Shown here: positions 32,217-42,024 of the stretch, in pieces
Numbering within the stretch: the first letter of the stretch is position 1
How the letters are laid out: every line of letters begins with the position of its first letter
Assembly (NCBI GenBank): GCA_900473915.1
Contig: UCNG01000004.1
Span: 1 to 64,000, forward strand
Source: Hyphomicrobiales bacterium
GTDB taxonomy: Bacteria; Pseudomonadota; Alphaproteobacteria; Rhizobiales; Rhizobiaceae
Length of the DNA stretch: 64,000 nucleotides
Direction of reading: 5' to 3'
The notes under the pieces: generated by a model
Told to the model about the DNA's origin: nothing
Seen by the model: only the letters and a program-made list of their open reading frames with translations
Databases searched by the model: none
Translations under genes and position numbers: made by a program

Positions 32217-34799
32217 TTAGATCGGCTGGACGAAACTATCGAGAACGCGCTTCTGTCCGGCCTTGTCGAAATCGATGGTCAGCTTGTTGCCGTCGATAAG
32301 CGAGATCGTGCCGTTGCCGAACTTGATATGGAACACGCGGTCGCCAAGCTTGAAGGCCGATGGCTTGTCAGCCACTGACTTGGCCACCAGTTCGCCGTCT
32401 ATCGTGCGGCCCTTCACAGAACCGCGCCCGGCACCGAAGCCGGAGTCTGTCTCGCCATAGCCGATCCGCTCGACGCGGCTGCCGGAGCGCGAGCCCCAGT
32501 TGTTGCGTGTTGCATCGGAACGGTTCTGTTGCGCGCGCTGCCAGCCGGGCGTCGAATAGGAGTTCTGGAACGGATCGGCCTTGTCGAAGCGGGACTGTCC
32601 ATAGCCACCGCCATAACCGCCGTAATTACCTTCCAGTTCGGCCACTTCCACATGCGCTTCCGGCAACTCCTCCAGAAAACGGGAGGGGATGGTCGATTGC
32701 CACATGCCATGGATGCGCCGGTTGGAAACAAACCAGATATGCAGGTTCTTCTTGGCGCGCGTCACGCCGACATAGGCAAGGCGGCGCTCTTCCTCAAGGC
32801 CGGAACGACCGCCTTCATCGAGCGCGCGCTGGTGCGGAAACAGGCCTTCTTCCCAGCCGGGAAGGAAGACCGTTTCAAACTCCAAGCCCTTGGCAGAATG
32901 CAGCGTCATGATGTTGACGGCATCCAGATCCTCGTTCTGTTCGGCATCCATGACAAGGGCGACGTGTTCCAGGAAACCGCGCAGGCTTTCATATTCCTCC
33001 ATGGAACGGATGAGTTCCTTGAGGTTTTCAAGCCGGCCCGGTGCTTCCGCCGATTTGTCGTTCTGCCACATGGCAGTGTAACCGGATTCATCCAGAATGG
33101 TTTCGGCCAGCTCCGTATGCGGCGTGTTGTCGATCATCGACTGCCAGCGCAGGAAATTCTCCACCACTTCGCGCAGCGCGGAGCGTGGCTTCGGCTTCAA
33201 TTCCTCGGTTTCGATGAGGTCGCAGGCGGCGGCGAACATGGAAATATCGCGCGCGCGAGCATAATCATGCACCTGCCGGATAGCGGCTTCGCCCAGACCG
33301 CGCTTCGGCGTGTTGATGATGCGCTCCAACGCCAGATCGTCGGCCGGTTGCGCCACCACGCGCAAATAGGCCATCGCATCGCGGATTTCGAGCCGCTCGT
33401 AGAAGCGCGGACCGCCAATGACGCGGTAATTGAGGCCAAGCGTGACGAAACGGTCTTCGAACTCGCGCATCTGGAAGGAGGCGCGAACGAGGATCGCCAT
33501 GTTGTTGAGGAGATGCCCCTGACGCTGGGCCTGCTCTATGGCTTCGCCGACAGCACGGGCTTCCTCTTCGGAATCCCATGCTGCGTGAACTTTTACCTTC
33601 GGATCGTTGGGATTGGGCGCCTCGGTAAACAGCGTTTTGCCAAGACGGCCCTCATTGTGCGCGATCAGGTGGGCGGCTGCGCCGAGGATATGGGCCGTGG
33701 AGCGGTAGTTGCGCTCCAACTTGATGACGACTGCGCCGGGAAAATCCTTTTCGAAGCGAAGAATATTGTCCACCTCCGCTCCGCGCCAGCCGTAGATCGA
33801 TTGATCGTCGTCGCCGACGCAGCACAGATTGACTTTGTTTTCGCTCACGCCGAGTTCGCTGCGCTCACCGGCTCCGCGGGGGCCTTCGGACGCCCTAGCG
33901 GGCTGTATGGGCGCATTTCCGCCTTGGGTGGTATCAGGTGCGGTGTTTCTTGGCCGCGGTCTTTGTGCCAGCAGGCGCAGCCAGAGATATTGCGCCGTGT
34001 TGGTATCCTGATATTCGTCCACCAGAATGTAGCGGAACTTCGCGTGATATTCGCGCAGGATATCGGGATGGTTGCGGAAGATACGGATCGGGTGCAGCAG
34101 AAGATCGCCGAAATCGCAGGCGTTCAATGTGCGCAGGCGTTCCTGATAGGCCTGATAAAGTTCGCGCCCACGACCATTGCCGAATGAGCGCGCGTCACCT
34201 TCGGGAATATCCGATGGCCCGAATCCCTTGTTCTTCCACCCGTCGATCATATTGGCGAAGGTGCGGGCAGGCCAGCGCTTGTCATCCAGCCCTTCGGCCT
34301 GGATGAGCTGCTTGATAAGCCGGATTACATCATCGGTGTCGAGGATCGTGAAATCCGATGTCAGATTTGCCAGTTCCGCATGGCGCCGCAAAAGCTTGAC
34401 ACCGATCGAGTGGAACGTGCCCAGCCACGGCATGCCTTCCACTGCACCGCCGACCAGATGACCGATACGCTCCTTCATTTCACGCGCGGCCTTGTTGGTG
34501 AAGGTCACGGCGAGAATCTGGCTTGGATAGGCAAGGCCGGTGGTCAGAATATGCGCGATACGCGTGGTGAGGACGCGTGTCTTGCCCGTGCCCGCACCTG
34601 CCAGCACCAGCACCGGGCCCTCTGTCGTTAGCACGGCCTGACGCTGTTCCGGGTTCAGCCCTTTCAGGTAATCGGGTTCGCCGCGCTGCTGGTTGCGTGC
34701 AGCCATGGCACGTGCAGCAATGCTGCCGGGAGCAGGCGCGCGGCTTGCCGGAGCGTCGTCATCGCCGAAAAACGGCATATCGTCGGGAAAGTCAGACAT
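32217..34799 (-). CDS. uvrD: UvrD/PcrA-type ATP-dependent DNA helicase with internal insertion
   Basis: Superfamily 1A helicase acting in excision and mismatch repair. Walker A GAGTGKT is at residues 68-74, Walker B VDEYQD at 260-265, motif III GDDDQSIYGWRGAE near 329-342, and TLHSAKGLEFETVFLPG and YVGVTRAKK lie further on. The C-terminus ends with the RNA-polymerase-binding Tudor-like domain (FKLGDRVFHIKFGNGTI...). Between motif II and motif III there are about 42 extra residues (280-322), rich in Pro, Ala and Gly, where homologues have a few. The frame is kept, so it should be functional. Confidence 0.95.
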   Translation of the reverse strand: MSDFPDDMPFFGDDDAPASRAPAPGSIAARAMAARNQQRGEPDYLKGLNPEQRQAVLTTEGPVLVLAGAGTGKTRVLTTRIAHILTTGLAYPSQILAVTFTNKAAREMKERIGHLVGGAVEGMPWLGTFHSIGVKLLRRHAELANLTSDFTILDTDDVIRLIKQLIQAEGLDDKRWPARTFANMIDGWKNKGFGPSDIPEGDARSFGNGRGRELYQAYQERLRTLNACDFGDLLLHPIRIFRNHPDILREYHAKFRYILVDEYQDTNTAQYLWLRLLAQRPRPRNTAPDTTQGGNAPIQPARASEGPRGAGERSELGVSENKVNLCCVGDDDQSIYGWRGAEVDNILRFEKDFPGAVVIKLERNYRSTAHILGAAAHLIAHNEGRLGKTLFTEAPNPNDPKVKVHAAWDSEEEARAVGEAIEQAQRQGHLLNNMAILVRASFQMREFEDRFVTLGLNYRVIGGPRFYERLEIRDAMAYLRVVAQPADDLALERIINTPKRGLGEAAIRQVHDYARARDISMFAAACDLIETEELKPKPRSALREVVENFLRWQSMIDNTPHTELAETILDESGYTAMWQNDKSAEAPGRLENLKELIRSMEEYESLRGFLEHVALVMDAEQNEDLDAVNIMTLHSAKGLEFETVFLPGWEEGLFPHQRALDEGGRSGLEEERRLAYVGVTRAKKNLHIWFVSNRRIHGMWQSTIPSRFLEELPEAHVEVAELEGNYGGYGGGYGQSRFDKADPFQNSYSTPGWQRAQQNRSDATRNNWGSRSGSRVERIGYGETDSGFGAGRGSVKGRTIDGELVAKSVADKPSAFKLGDRVFHIKFGNGTISLIDGNKLTIDFDKAGQKRVLDSFVQPI

Positions 34800-34857
34800 T
34801 TGACCCGAATGTAATGATTCGTGGCTGAAAGACCAGCGAAAGGGTTAAAATATTCGA

Positions 34858-35934
34858 CTACTCCAAGTGAGTAACGCGACGATCCGTAAAGTTCAGGCGA
34901 TGCGAGGCCAACGCTTCAACCAGTCCGCGCAGTTCGGGTTCGCGCTGCAACAGATCATCCAGTTCCGTCATTTGGTTCATGGCGATCAGCCGCAGAATAT
35001 CGTCCCGGATGGTCCCGTCAGCGCGTCGGGGCAGATGGGCAACCGGCTGGATCAGCTCAACCTTCTGCCCCTTCAGTCTGGCGCGCAGGCTCTTTTCGTC
35101 GGCATTCAGGGTTTCCACGAATGCATAGATGCCAACGCCCTTGGCTGGCAGCGAATAGAGCGCAAGCGCCACATCGCTCACACGCGGATCGGATTTGAGT
35201 GCTGCCTGAATTGCAGGCCCTTCATTGTCGATCCTGTCGCCCGTGCCTTCACCGTCCGACCAGCTGAAAATGCCGCGGGTGATGAAGTTGTAGACTTTCT
35301 TGCCTGTCGCAAGCCAGATGCGTGACGGCAGGGAACGGCGCGCCAGAATACGTTTTTCCGTCGGCGTCATCCGGTCCTTTGCAAAGGCGCGCTTCTGCTT
35401 GAGCAGATGACGGAAGTCTTCATATGCCATCAGGCGATAGAGCGCGCCGCGACGACGATGAACGCTCGCCAGCTGGAAATCGATCACCGCCGCTTCGCCT
35501 TCAGGCGTCATCAGCCAGTTCTGCGGCTTGGCGAGATCGTTATGGGTCACACCGAGGCGGCGCATGTCGCGGAGGATGCGATGGGCGGTGCGATACCATT
35601 TCGGATCGGACGGGCGTGCAAGGTGCAGCGGCGTCCCCTCCGTCCAGGATCGATAAAGCCCGTCCTTGTCAGTGGCGAGGAGCTGCGGGACGCCTTCGAT
35701 GCCGCGCACGGTCTTGAGACCGCGAATTTCGCGCCGTGCCAGTATCCAGGCGAGCGGCCTCGACCACCACGGAGCAGCGCTCACGACGCGACGGATGATG
35801 CGGGTATCGGGATCGCCTGCGAAATAGCCGGCATGCGTTTCGGAAAACACGTCGCGCTTGAATACGGCGGTTTCCACAAATTCCGGTATTTGGTCGCCTT
35901 TCAGAGGCACATCTATATTGGGGTTCTGAACCAT
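34858..35934 (-). CDS. Kinase-like protein with acyl-CoA-synthetase-like C-terminal domain
   Basis: A 358-residue protein with two recognisable parts. Residues about 45-175 resemble a eukaryotic-type/RIO-like kinase: HNDLAKPQN at 131-139 matches the catalytic HxDLxxxN loop and IDFQLA at 151-156 the metal-binding DFG, with Q in place of G. Residues about 238-320 (GPAIQAALKSDPRVSDVALAL...PVAHLPRRADGTIRDDILRL) resemble the small C-terminal domain of AMP-forming acyl-CoA synthetases. No membrane segment is predicted. Substrate and role are unknown. Confidence 0.75.
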   Translation of the reverse strand: MVQNPNIDVPLKGDQIPEFVETAVFKRDVFSETHAGYFAGDPDTRIIRRVVSAAPWWSRPLAWILARREIRGLKTVRGIEGVPQLLATDKDGLYRSWTEGTPLHLARPSDPKWYRTAHRILRDMRRLGVTHNDLAKPQNWLMTPEGEAAVIDFQLASVHRRRGALYRLMAYEDFRHLLKQKRAFAKDRMTPTEKRILARRSLPSRIWLATGKKVYNFITRGIFSWSDGEGTGDRIDNEGPAIQAALKSDPRVSDVALALYSLPAKGVGIYAFVETLNADEKSLRARLKGQKVELIQPVAHLPRRADGTIRDDILRLIAMNQMTELDDLLQREPELRGLVEALASHRLNFTDRRVTHLE

Positions 35935-36062
35935 AAGGCTCCACTAGCCGCTTGCGTCCGATCAATCAAGTTTGATGGCGGACAACCCTTATTGCAATCC
36001 CGTGATCGAAAGCGCACAAGGAACACACAAATTTCGTGCAGCTCATCAGGGAAAAGCAGAAA

Positions 36063-36572
36063 ATGGCGCAAAGCGACGATAGCAAGCAGGCAATCGGGCA
36101 AATCATCCGACAGGAGCAGGCGCTGATTTTTCCGTCGTTTGACGAGAATGAAGCATTCGCGCTGGGCTCGCGCATTCGCGATATCGCCGTGAAGGAAAAG
36201 CTCGGCATCGCCATTGAAATTTCCCTGTGGGACCGGCAATTGTTTTATGCGACGACTGCTGGCAGCACTGTGGATAATCAGGAATGGTTGCGCCGTAAGT
36301 TCAATGTGGTGCGCCGCTTTCACGCTTCGACCTATCGCCTTGTTTTGGAACAGAATCGCGATGATCGCATGTTCGCGCCCCATAAAGCATTGAATGTGGA
36401 AGATTACGCGCTGGCGGGCGGCGGATTTCCAATCCGCGTCGGCGGAGCGGGCGTGATCGGCGCCGTAATCGTATCCGGCCTGCCGCAGCGCGAGGACCAT
36501 AATCTGGTTGTCCGGGCAGTTGCCGGGCATCTCGGACAAGACCCTGTCGCATTGGCGTTGCCTGCCGTTTGA
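36063..36572 (+). CDS. UPF0303 / heme-degrading-domain protein
   Basis: A 169-residue protein of the UPF0303 family, related to the HbpS-like heme-binding fold. I chose ATG 36063 because the protein then starts MAQSDDSKQAIGQIIRQEQ, as I recall for the Brucella homologue, and has the same length. The upstream in-frame start at 36036 adds nine residues. Family segments include EISLWDRQLFYATTAGSTVDNQEWLRRK and GGGFPIRVGGAGVIGAVIVSGLPQREDH. It is followed after 23 bases by a FAD oxidase gene, which suggests an operon. Confidence 0.85.
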   Translation: MAQSDDSKQAIGQIIRQEQALIFPSFDENEAFALGSRIRDIAVKEKLGIAIEISLWDRQLFYATTAGSTVDNQEWLRRKFNVVRRFHASTYRLVLEQNRDDRMFAPHKALNVEDYALAGGGFPIRVGGAGVIGAVIVSGLPQREDHNLVVRAVAGHLGQDPVALALPAV

Positions 36573-36595
36573 ATATGAATTTCGGAGAATGAACA

Positions 36596-38005
36596 ATGTC
36601 GCTTGAAAATGTTGTTGCGCTCGCCCGCAATGAGAACGGTATTGCAGCAGCGGTAAATATTCTCAAGCAGCGTTTCGGTGAGCGTGCGCAAACCGGTCAG
36701 GCTATCCGCGAGCAGCACGGTCACACGACCACCTATGTGCCGACGCAGGCGCCCGACATCGTCATCTTCGCCGAGACCGCGCAGGAAGTGCAGGATGTCG
36801 TCCGCATTTGTGCCGAGCACCGTATTCCGGTTATCGCCTTTGGCGCGGGATCGTCGCTCGAAGGGCAGGTGAACGCGCCCGCTGGCGGCGTGTCTCTCGA
36901 TCTCACGCGCATGAACAGGGTGATCGCCGTGCATGCGGAAGATCTCGATTGCGTGGTGGAGCCAGGCGTTACACGTCGGGAACTGAATGAATATCTGCGC
37001 GATACCGGGCTGTTTTTCCCCATCGATCCGGGCGCCAATGCCACGCTGGGCGGCATGGCTTCCACGCGTGCCTCCGGTACGAATGCGGTGCGCTATGGGA
37101 CCATGCGCGAAAATGTTCTGGCGCTGAAGGCCGTCATGCCCGATGGCCGGTTGATCGAGACGTCCAAGCGGGTGAAAAAGACGGCCGCGGGCTATGATCT
37201 CACAAGGCTGCTTGTGGGCGCGGAAGGAACGCTTGGCATCATCACCGAATTGACGCTGAAATTGCAGGGCATTCCGCAGGCGATTTCCGGCGGCATCTGC
37301 CCGTTCCCGGATGTGGATTCGGCCTGCCGCACGGTGATCGAAACAATCCAGATGGGCATTCCCGTTGCACGCATCGAGCTTGTGAACACGCTTCAGATGC
37401 AGGCGCTGATCCTCCATTCCAAACTGCCTTACGAGGCGCAACCCTATCTGTTCGTGGAATTCCACGGCACGGAAAGCGGCGTTGCCGAGCAGGCGGAACT
37501 GTTCGGGGAAATCGCCGCGGGCAATGGCGGCGGCGATTTCCGGTGGACGCATGATGCAGAGGAGCGCGACAGGCTCTGGCGCGCGCGGCACGACGCCTAT
37601 CTTGCATCCTTCCTGCTGAGGCCGGGGTGCAAGGGCGTTTCGACCGATGTATGTGTGCCGATTTCGCGCCTTGCCGACTGCATTGGCGAGACGGAAAAGG
37701 ACCTTGCCGAGACCGGTCTTATTGCACCGATCGTCGGGCATGTGGGGGATGGTAATTTCCATCTTCTTTTGCTGCTCAATACCGACGATGCGTCGGAAAT
37801 GGAGCGGGCGGAAGCCTTCATGGATCGGCTCGCCAAGCGCGCCATTGCAATGGAGGGCACCTGCACCGGCGAGCACGGCATCGGGCAGGGCAAGATGAAG
37901 TATCTGGCCATGGAACTTGGCGAGGCGACGGATTACATGCGCGCCATCAAAAAAGCGCTCGATCCCGACAACATCATGAACCCCGGCAAAATACTGATTT
38001 CGTGA
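36596..38005 (+). CDS. FAD-binding oxidase (GlcD/D-lactate dehydrogenase type)
   Basis: A 469-residue flavoprotein of the FAD-linked 2-hydroxyacid oxidase class. The FAD-binding PCMH part contains PVIAFGAGSSLEGQVNAPAGGVSLDLTRMN and DPGANATLGGMASTRASGTNAVRYG. The C-terminal part has GHVGDGNFHLLLL and the end motif CTGEHGIGQGKMKYL. These fit glycolate oxidase subunit GlcD or D-lactate dehydrogenase. No glcE or glcF is adjacent, so a stand-alone D-lactate dehydrogenase is more likely. Confidence 0.88.
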   Translation: MSLENVVALARNENGIAAAVNILKQRFGERAQTGQAIREQHGHTTTYVPTQAPDIVIFAETAQEVQDVVRICAEHRIPVIAFGAGSSLEGQVNAPAGGVSLDLTRMNRVIAVHAEDLDCVVEPGVTRRELNEYLRDTGLFFPIDPGANATLGGMASTRASGTNAVRYGTMRENVLALKAVMPDGRLIETSKRVKKTAAGYDLTRLLVGAEGTLGIITELTLKLQGIPQAISGGICPFPDVDSACRTVIETIQMGIPVARIELVNTLQMQALILHSKLPYEAQPYLFVEFHGTESGVAEQAELFGEIAAGNGGGDFRWTHDAEERDRLWRARHDAYLASFLLRPGCKGVSTDVCVPISRLADCIGETEKDLAETGLIAPIVGHVGDGNFHLLLLLNTDDASEMERAEAFMDRLAKRAIAMEGTCTGEHGIGQGKMKYLAMELGEATDYMRAIKKALDPDNIMNPGKILIS

Positions 38006-38190
38006 TTCAAATCAGCCGTTTGGGAAGCTTTGCCGAGAGTTTGATTCAGGCAGGCGTGCATATCGGCGTGGCCGGGATGCAATTTGCCTTGTTGTCGCCG
38101 GATCGATGCCGTTATGTTGCGCAGATAAAGACAGCGTGATTCACCCTTTGTTTCGCGCTAACTTGCAATCTGTTTGACCGGAGCTGGTTC

Positions 38191-41100
38191 TTGGGCCGCA
38201 TATTCGTCATCGTCGGCGGGCTTTTCGTGGTGCTGTTGACGGCAGCACTTGTCGTGCCGCCTTTTGTTGACTGGAGCGGCTATCGTGCCGATTTCGAACG
38301 GGAGGCGAGCCGGGTTCTTGGACGTCCCGTCAGGGTCGCCGGTGACGTTAGCGCACGCCTTCTGCCGTTTCCCTCGGTTGCATTCTCGGACGTGCGTGTC
38401 GGGGCCGATGCGGCTCATCCGGTGATGACTGTCGATACATTCTCGATGGATGCCGAGCTGATGCCGTTCCTGCGCGGCCAGCTTCTGATTTTCGATATGC
38501 GGGTCGACCGTCCGAAGGCGACGATTTCGCTCGACAAAAGCGGCAAGGTGGATTGGGCAATTCGTCCGTCGACACCGCTTGATCCAACGAAAATCAAGCT
38601 GGAGCGGCTTTCCGTCAAGGATGGAACCATTGCGCTCCGTGAAGAGGCAAGCGGCCGCACTCACACTGCCACCGAACTCAACGCCGTGATCTCCGCAAAC
38701 AGTCTTGCAGGCCCTTGGCAGGCAAACGGAAGTCTCGTTCTGCAAGGCGAAAAACTGGCAATCGAACTTTCGAGCGGCGAGGCGAAGCCGGACGGGGCGC
38801 TGCGCCTGCGCGCGCGCGTTTCGCCGGAGACAATCCCGGCCTCGTTTGAGACCGATGGCGATGTGAGCGTGACGGAAGGTCGGCTCGATTATGCTGGTGA
38901 CTTTTCGCTCCGCTCTTCCGACGTGGTTGCCAGAACAGGCAAGGATCAGAAAGCCCCGGCGGAAACGCCCTTTTTCAGCGGCCTTCGTGTGACCGGAAAA
39001 TTCAAGGCGGATCGCAGCCGCTTCGATGCCAGCGAATTCCGCATGGAGCAGGGCCCCACTGACAATCCTTATGTGGTGAATGGTAAGGCATTCATCGATT
39101 ACGGCGACAAGCCGCGTTTCGAAATCAGCGCCGACGGGCAGCAGCTGTTCTGGGGACCGAACGAAGCCGTCAGTGAAGATCAAGCCGCTTCTGCCATGCC
39201 GGTAGCCGACCGTATTGCAATCGCGCAGAGGGTTCTCGAGCAGCTGCCCATTCCAACCATACCCGGCAATGTGGACTTGCGCCTGCCAGCGGTTATTGCG
39301 GGCGGAACAACGATACGCTCGGTGACGGTGAGCGCGGAACCTGATGGAAAGAACTGGAATATTCGTCAGTTTGCTGCCGACCTTCCGGGGCGGACCAAAG
39401 TTGAAGCCAAAGGGACGCTTTCTGTTGGCAAGGATTTTGGCTTCAAGGGCGATATGCTTGTGGCCTCGCGCCAGCCTTCGGGCCTCGCAAGTTGGCTCAA
39501 CGAGACCGTTGATGATTCCGTGCGCAAGCTGGATGGCGCAGGCTTCTCTGGACAGGTCGAGCTTCGCGACGGGATGCAGCGGATCGATAATCTCGAAATC
39601 GCCTTGGGGAAGACAACGCTCAAAGGTTCTTTCGTTCGCGAAGTGAGGGGGCTGGCACAGCCTGCGATCACGCTCGCCCTCAATGGCGGCACGGTGGAAA
39701 GCGAAGCGCTGCAAGCCTTTACAGGATTTTTCTCCAGCGGTGACGGCCTCGGTCTGCTTGATGGTCAGTCGCTGAACCTGGCATTCAAGGCGGGGCCAGT
39801 CTGGTATCAGGACATGGAGGCTGGCAATGTCGATATGGCGCTCAGGCTGCATGATGGACGCTTCGATTTCGACCGGCTGATGATTGGTGATGTGGCGAGC
39901 ACGACACTGACTGCAACCGGCACTTACGAGCCTTTTGCCAATACGCCGTCCGGTTCGCTCGACGCGACCATTCTGTCTGCTGACCTTTCGCGGTTCCTCT
40001 CGCTGATGGCCAATCGCTATCCGCAACTGCCGCTCTTCCACGCACTTTCGATGCGTGCAGCCAATTTCCCCGGATTGTTCGAAGATAGCGAAATTAATGT
40101 AATCGCCAACGCGGTTTCGCCTTCCGTGCCAGTGGCCAAGGCGTCTGCAAAAAGTCCTGCATCCAAGGGCAAGAGCGACCGTCCTGCCGAGGCGAAAGCC
40201 AAAAATCCTCCCGGTGTCGGCGAATTTTCATTCAGCGTGACGGGCAAAACAGGCGGGATGAAGCTGGACCTGTCGGGGACGGCGAGCGGTGGCGAAGGTG
40301 AGAGCGAACCGCTGCAGATGCAATTGAACGGTACCGCGACATCGGAACAAGGCGAAGCGGTGCTCGCACTGATTGGTTTGCCTGCCCTGCCGCTGGGGCT
40401 TGCGGGTGAACTTACGGCAGATCTGAGCATGCAAGGCGCACCGAGCGCAGGTATGCGGACACTCCTCAAACTGACGGCGCCTGACGGTTCAGCCATGGCT
40501 GACGGTGTGATTTCGCTGGTTGGCGGGGACATTGCCGCCAGCGGCAAGGCTCAACTGAGGTCGGCTGATCTGCAACCTTTTATCGCGACGGCAGGTTTTG
40601 CACTGCCTGGATTTGGCGAGGGGCTTTCGGCGGACCTTGCCAGCGACTTCCAGTTTGCGAAAGGTATCTTGCGGTTTCCCAATCTGGCGGGAAAGCTTGA
40701 CGGAGAAGAGGTGTCGGCGCGGCTGGAAGCTAATTTTGCCGATAGCGGTCTGCCGCAGCTCAAAGGCGAAGCAAAGCTCGCCACGCTTGAGGTCGACAGT
40801 CTTGCCGCGATCATGCTCGGACAGGATGCGTTCGAGCCGGCAAAGCCCACCGCAAAGACGATCTGGCCGCGTGGTGCATTTGCTGTTCGTTCGTCCCTGC
40901 CGTTGCTCCTGGATGTGAAGCTCAACGTTGCCCAGGCGCATATGGACGGTTTCGGGACTGCAACGGATTTTTCAACACGGCTCGTGAAGTCCATGGACGG
41001 CCTTCAGTTGAACGAACTGACGGGCAATTGGGCAGGCGGGTATCTCGTCGGCAATGTCTCCTTGAGCAACAGCGACAAGAATGCGCTTCTCTCGACAGAA

Positions 41101-42024
41101 TTGAAGTGGAGCGGCGCTGACCTTAAGGATTTTTATCGACCGGAGAACGGCGTTGTTCCGCTTGGCGGTGTCGTGAAAGCCACCGTCAATCTGAATGGCA
41201 GTGGCGAGAGCGTTGCCACGCTGGTCGGATCGCTGGCGGGAACCGCAAGTTTCGACGTGGAGAATTTTGTGGTCAATGGCCTGGATGGAACGGCATTGCC
41301 CGCGATGATCGCGGCAGCTGATGCGACGGGCGATCAGTCCTCTGATCCTGACAAGCTCGCTTCAAGGCAATTTGTCGGTATTGCCGACAGGGCCACAGGG
41401 CAGGGTAGGTTCGCGCCGGGTAATTCACGATTTGACTTTACGGTTAGTGGCGGTGTCGCGCGTATGGCAGCAGCCAATCTGAGCGATGGCAATGCCGCGC
41501 TTCTCAGCGATCTGCAATTCGACCTGTCGACGCTCGCAATCGGCGGAAACGGTGCATTGACGTTCAAAAGCGATGAGGGTGCCGAAACCGGCATCGCACC
41601 GCAGCTGGCCTTTTCCCTGGGGGGCACCTATAGCGTGCCGGAGGCGACATTCGACAAGCAGCCCCTGATCCAGTTCCTGACCCAGCGTGCGCTTGAACGC
41701 GAGCAGGAGCGTGTTGAATCCATGCAGGCCAGCCTCATGGAGAAGCAGCGTCTTCGCCGCCAGCTCGGGCTTTTTGAGGCAAACCAAGCGGAACGCGACC
41801 GCTTGCAGCGCGAGGAAGAGGCAAGGCGCCGCTCTGAAGCAAAGGGGCGTGAAGTGGCTCGGCAGGCAGCCGAGGAAGCGAAACAACTTGAGGCGCAGAA
41901 GCCGCAAGCCGCTCCCGCGGGAGGGACGAATGCTCCCCTCACATCGCCTGAGGGTGGACAATCTCTGAACGAATTTCTGAAAAGTCTGGAGCCAGCACCG
42001 GTTGCTCCGGCACCTCAGCCTTGA
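38191..42024 (+). CDS. AsmA family protein, very large
   Basis: A 1277-residue protein anchored by one N-terminal membrane segment (about residues 4-24), followed by the AsmA-type start VDWSGYRADFEREASRVLGRPVRVAGDVSARLLPFPSVAF. The rest is a long beta-rich periplasmic region of the kind proposed to move phospholipids to the outer membrane. The C-terminal 130 residues are charged and helical (EREQERVESMQASLMEKQRLRRQLG...), probably coiled coil. The start used is TTG 38191, chosen because it precedes the membrane segment directly. It overlaps the convergent RHH gene by 10 bases. Confidence 0.88.
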   Translation: MGRIFVIVGGLFVVLLTAALVVPPFVDWSGYRADFEREASRVLGRPVRVAGDVSARLLPFPSVAFSDVRVGADAAHPVMTVDTFSMDAELMPFLRGQLLIFDMRVDRPKATISLDKSGKVDWAIRPSTPLDPTKIKLERLSVKDGTIALREEASGRTHTATELNAVISANSLAGPWQANGSLVLQGEKLAIELSSGEAKPDGALRLRARVSPETIPASFETDGDVSVTEGRLDYAGDFSLRSSDVVARTGKDQKAPAETPFFSGLRVTGKFKADRSRFDASEFRMEQGPTDNPYVVNGKAFIDYGDKPRFEISADGQQLFWGPNEAVSEDQAASAMPVADRIAIAQRVLEQLPIPTIPGNVDLRLPAVIAGGTTIRSVTVSAEPDGKNWNIRQFAADLPGRTKVEAKGTLSVGKDFGFKGDMLVASRQPSGLASWLNETVDDSVRKLDGAGFSGQVELRDGMQRIDNLEIALGKTTLKGSFVREVRGLAQPAITLALNGGTVESEALQAFTGFFSSGDGLGLLDGQSLNLAFKAGPVWYQDMEAGNVDMALRLHDGRFDFDRLMIGDVASTTLTATGTYEPFANTPSGSLDATILSADLSRFLSLMANRYPQLPLFHALSMRAANFPGLFEDSEINVIANAVSPSVPVAKASAKSPASKGKSDRPAEAKAKNPPGVGEFSFSVTGKTGGMKLDLSGTASGGEGESEPLQMQLNGTATSEQGEAVLALIGLPALPLGLAGELTADLSMQGAPSAGMRTLLKLTAPDGSAMADGVISLVGGDIAASGKAQLRSADLQPFIATAGFALPGFGEGLSADLASDFQFAKGILRFPNLAGKLDGEEVSARLEANFADSGLPQLKGEAKLATLEVDSLAAIMLGQDAFEPAKPTAKTIWPRGAFAVRSSLPLLLDVKLNVAQAHMDGFGTATDFSTRLVKSMDGLQLNELTGNWAGGYLVGNVSLSNSDKNALLSTELKWSGADLKDFYRPENGVVPLGGVVKATVNLNGSGESVATLVGSLAGTASFDVENFVVNGLDGTALPAMIAAADATGDQSSDPDKLASRQFVGIADRATGQGRFAPGNSRFDFTVSGGVARMAAANLSDGNAALLSDLQFDLSTLAIGGNGALTFKSDEGAETGIAPQLAFSLGGTYSVPEATFDKQPLIQFLTQRALEREQERVESMQASLMEKQRLRRQLGLFEANQAERDRLQREEEARRRSEAKGREVARQAAEEAKQLEAQKPQAAPAGGTNAPLTSPEGGQSLNEFLKSLEPAPVAPAPQP

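Noticed and set aside
32529-34187. 552-codon + strand frame opposite uvrD
   Set aside because: The uvrD helicase motifs are complete on the minus strand, and the opposite frame has no recognisable domain.
38158-40041. 627-codon open frame on the minus strand opposite the AsmA gene
   Set aside because: Antisense to a well-supported gene. The translation is rich in His, Arg and Cys without domain signatures.
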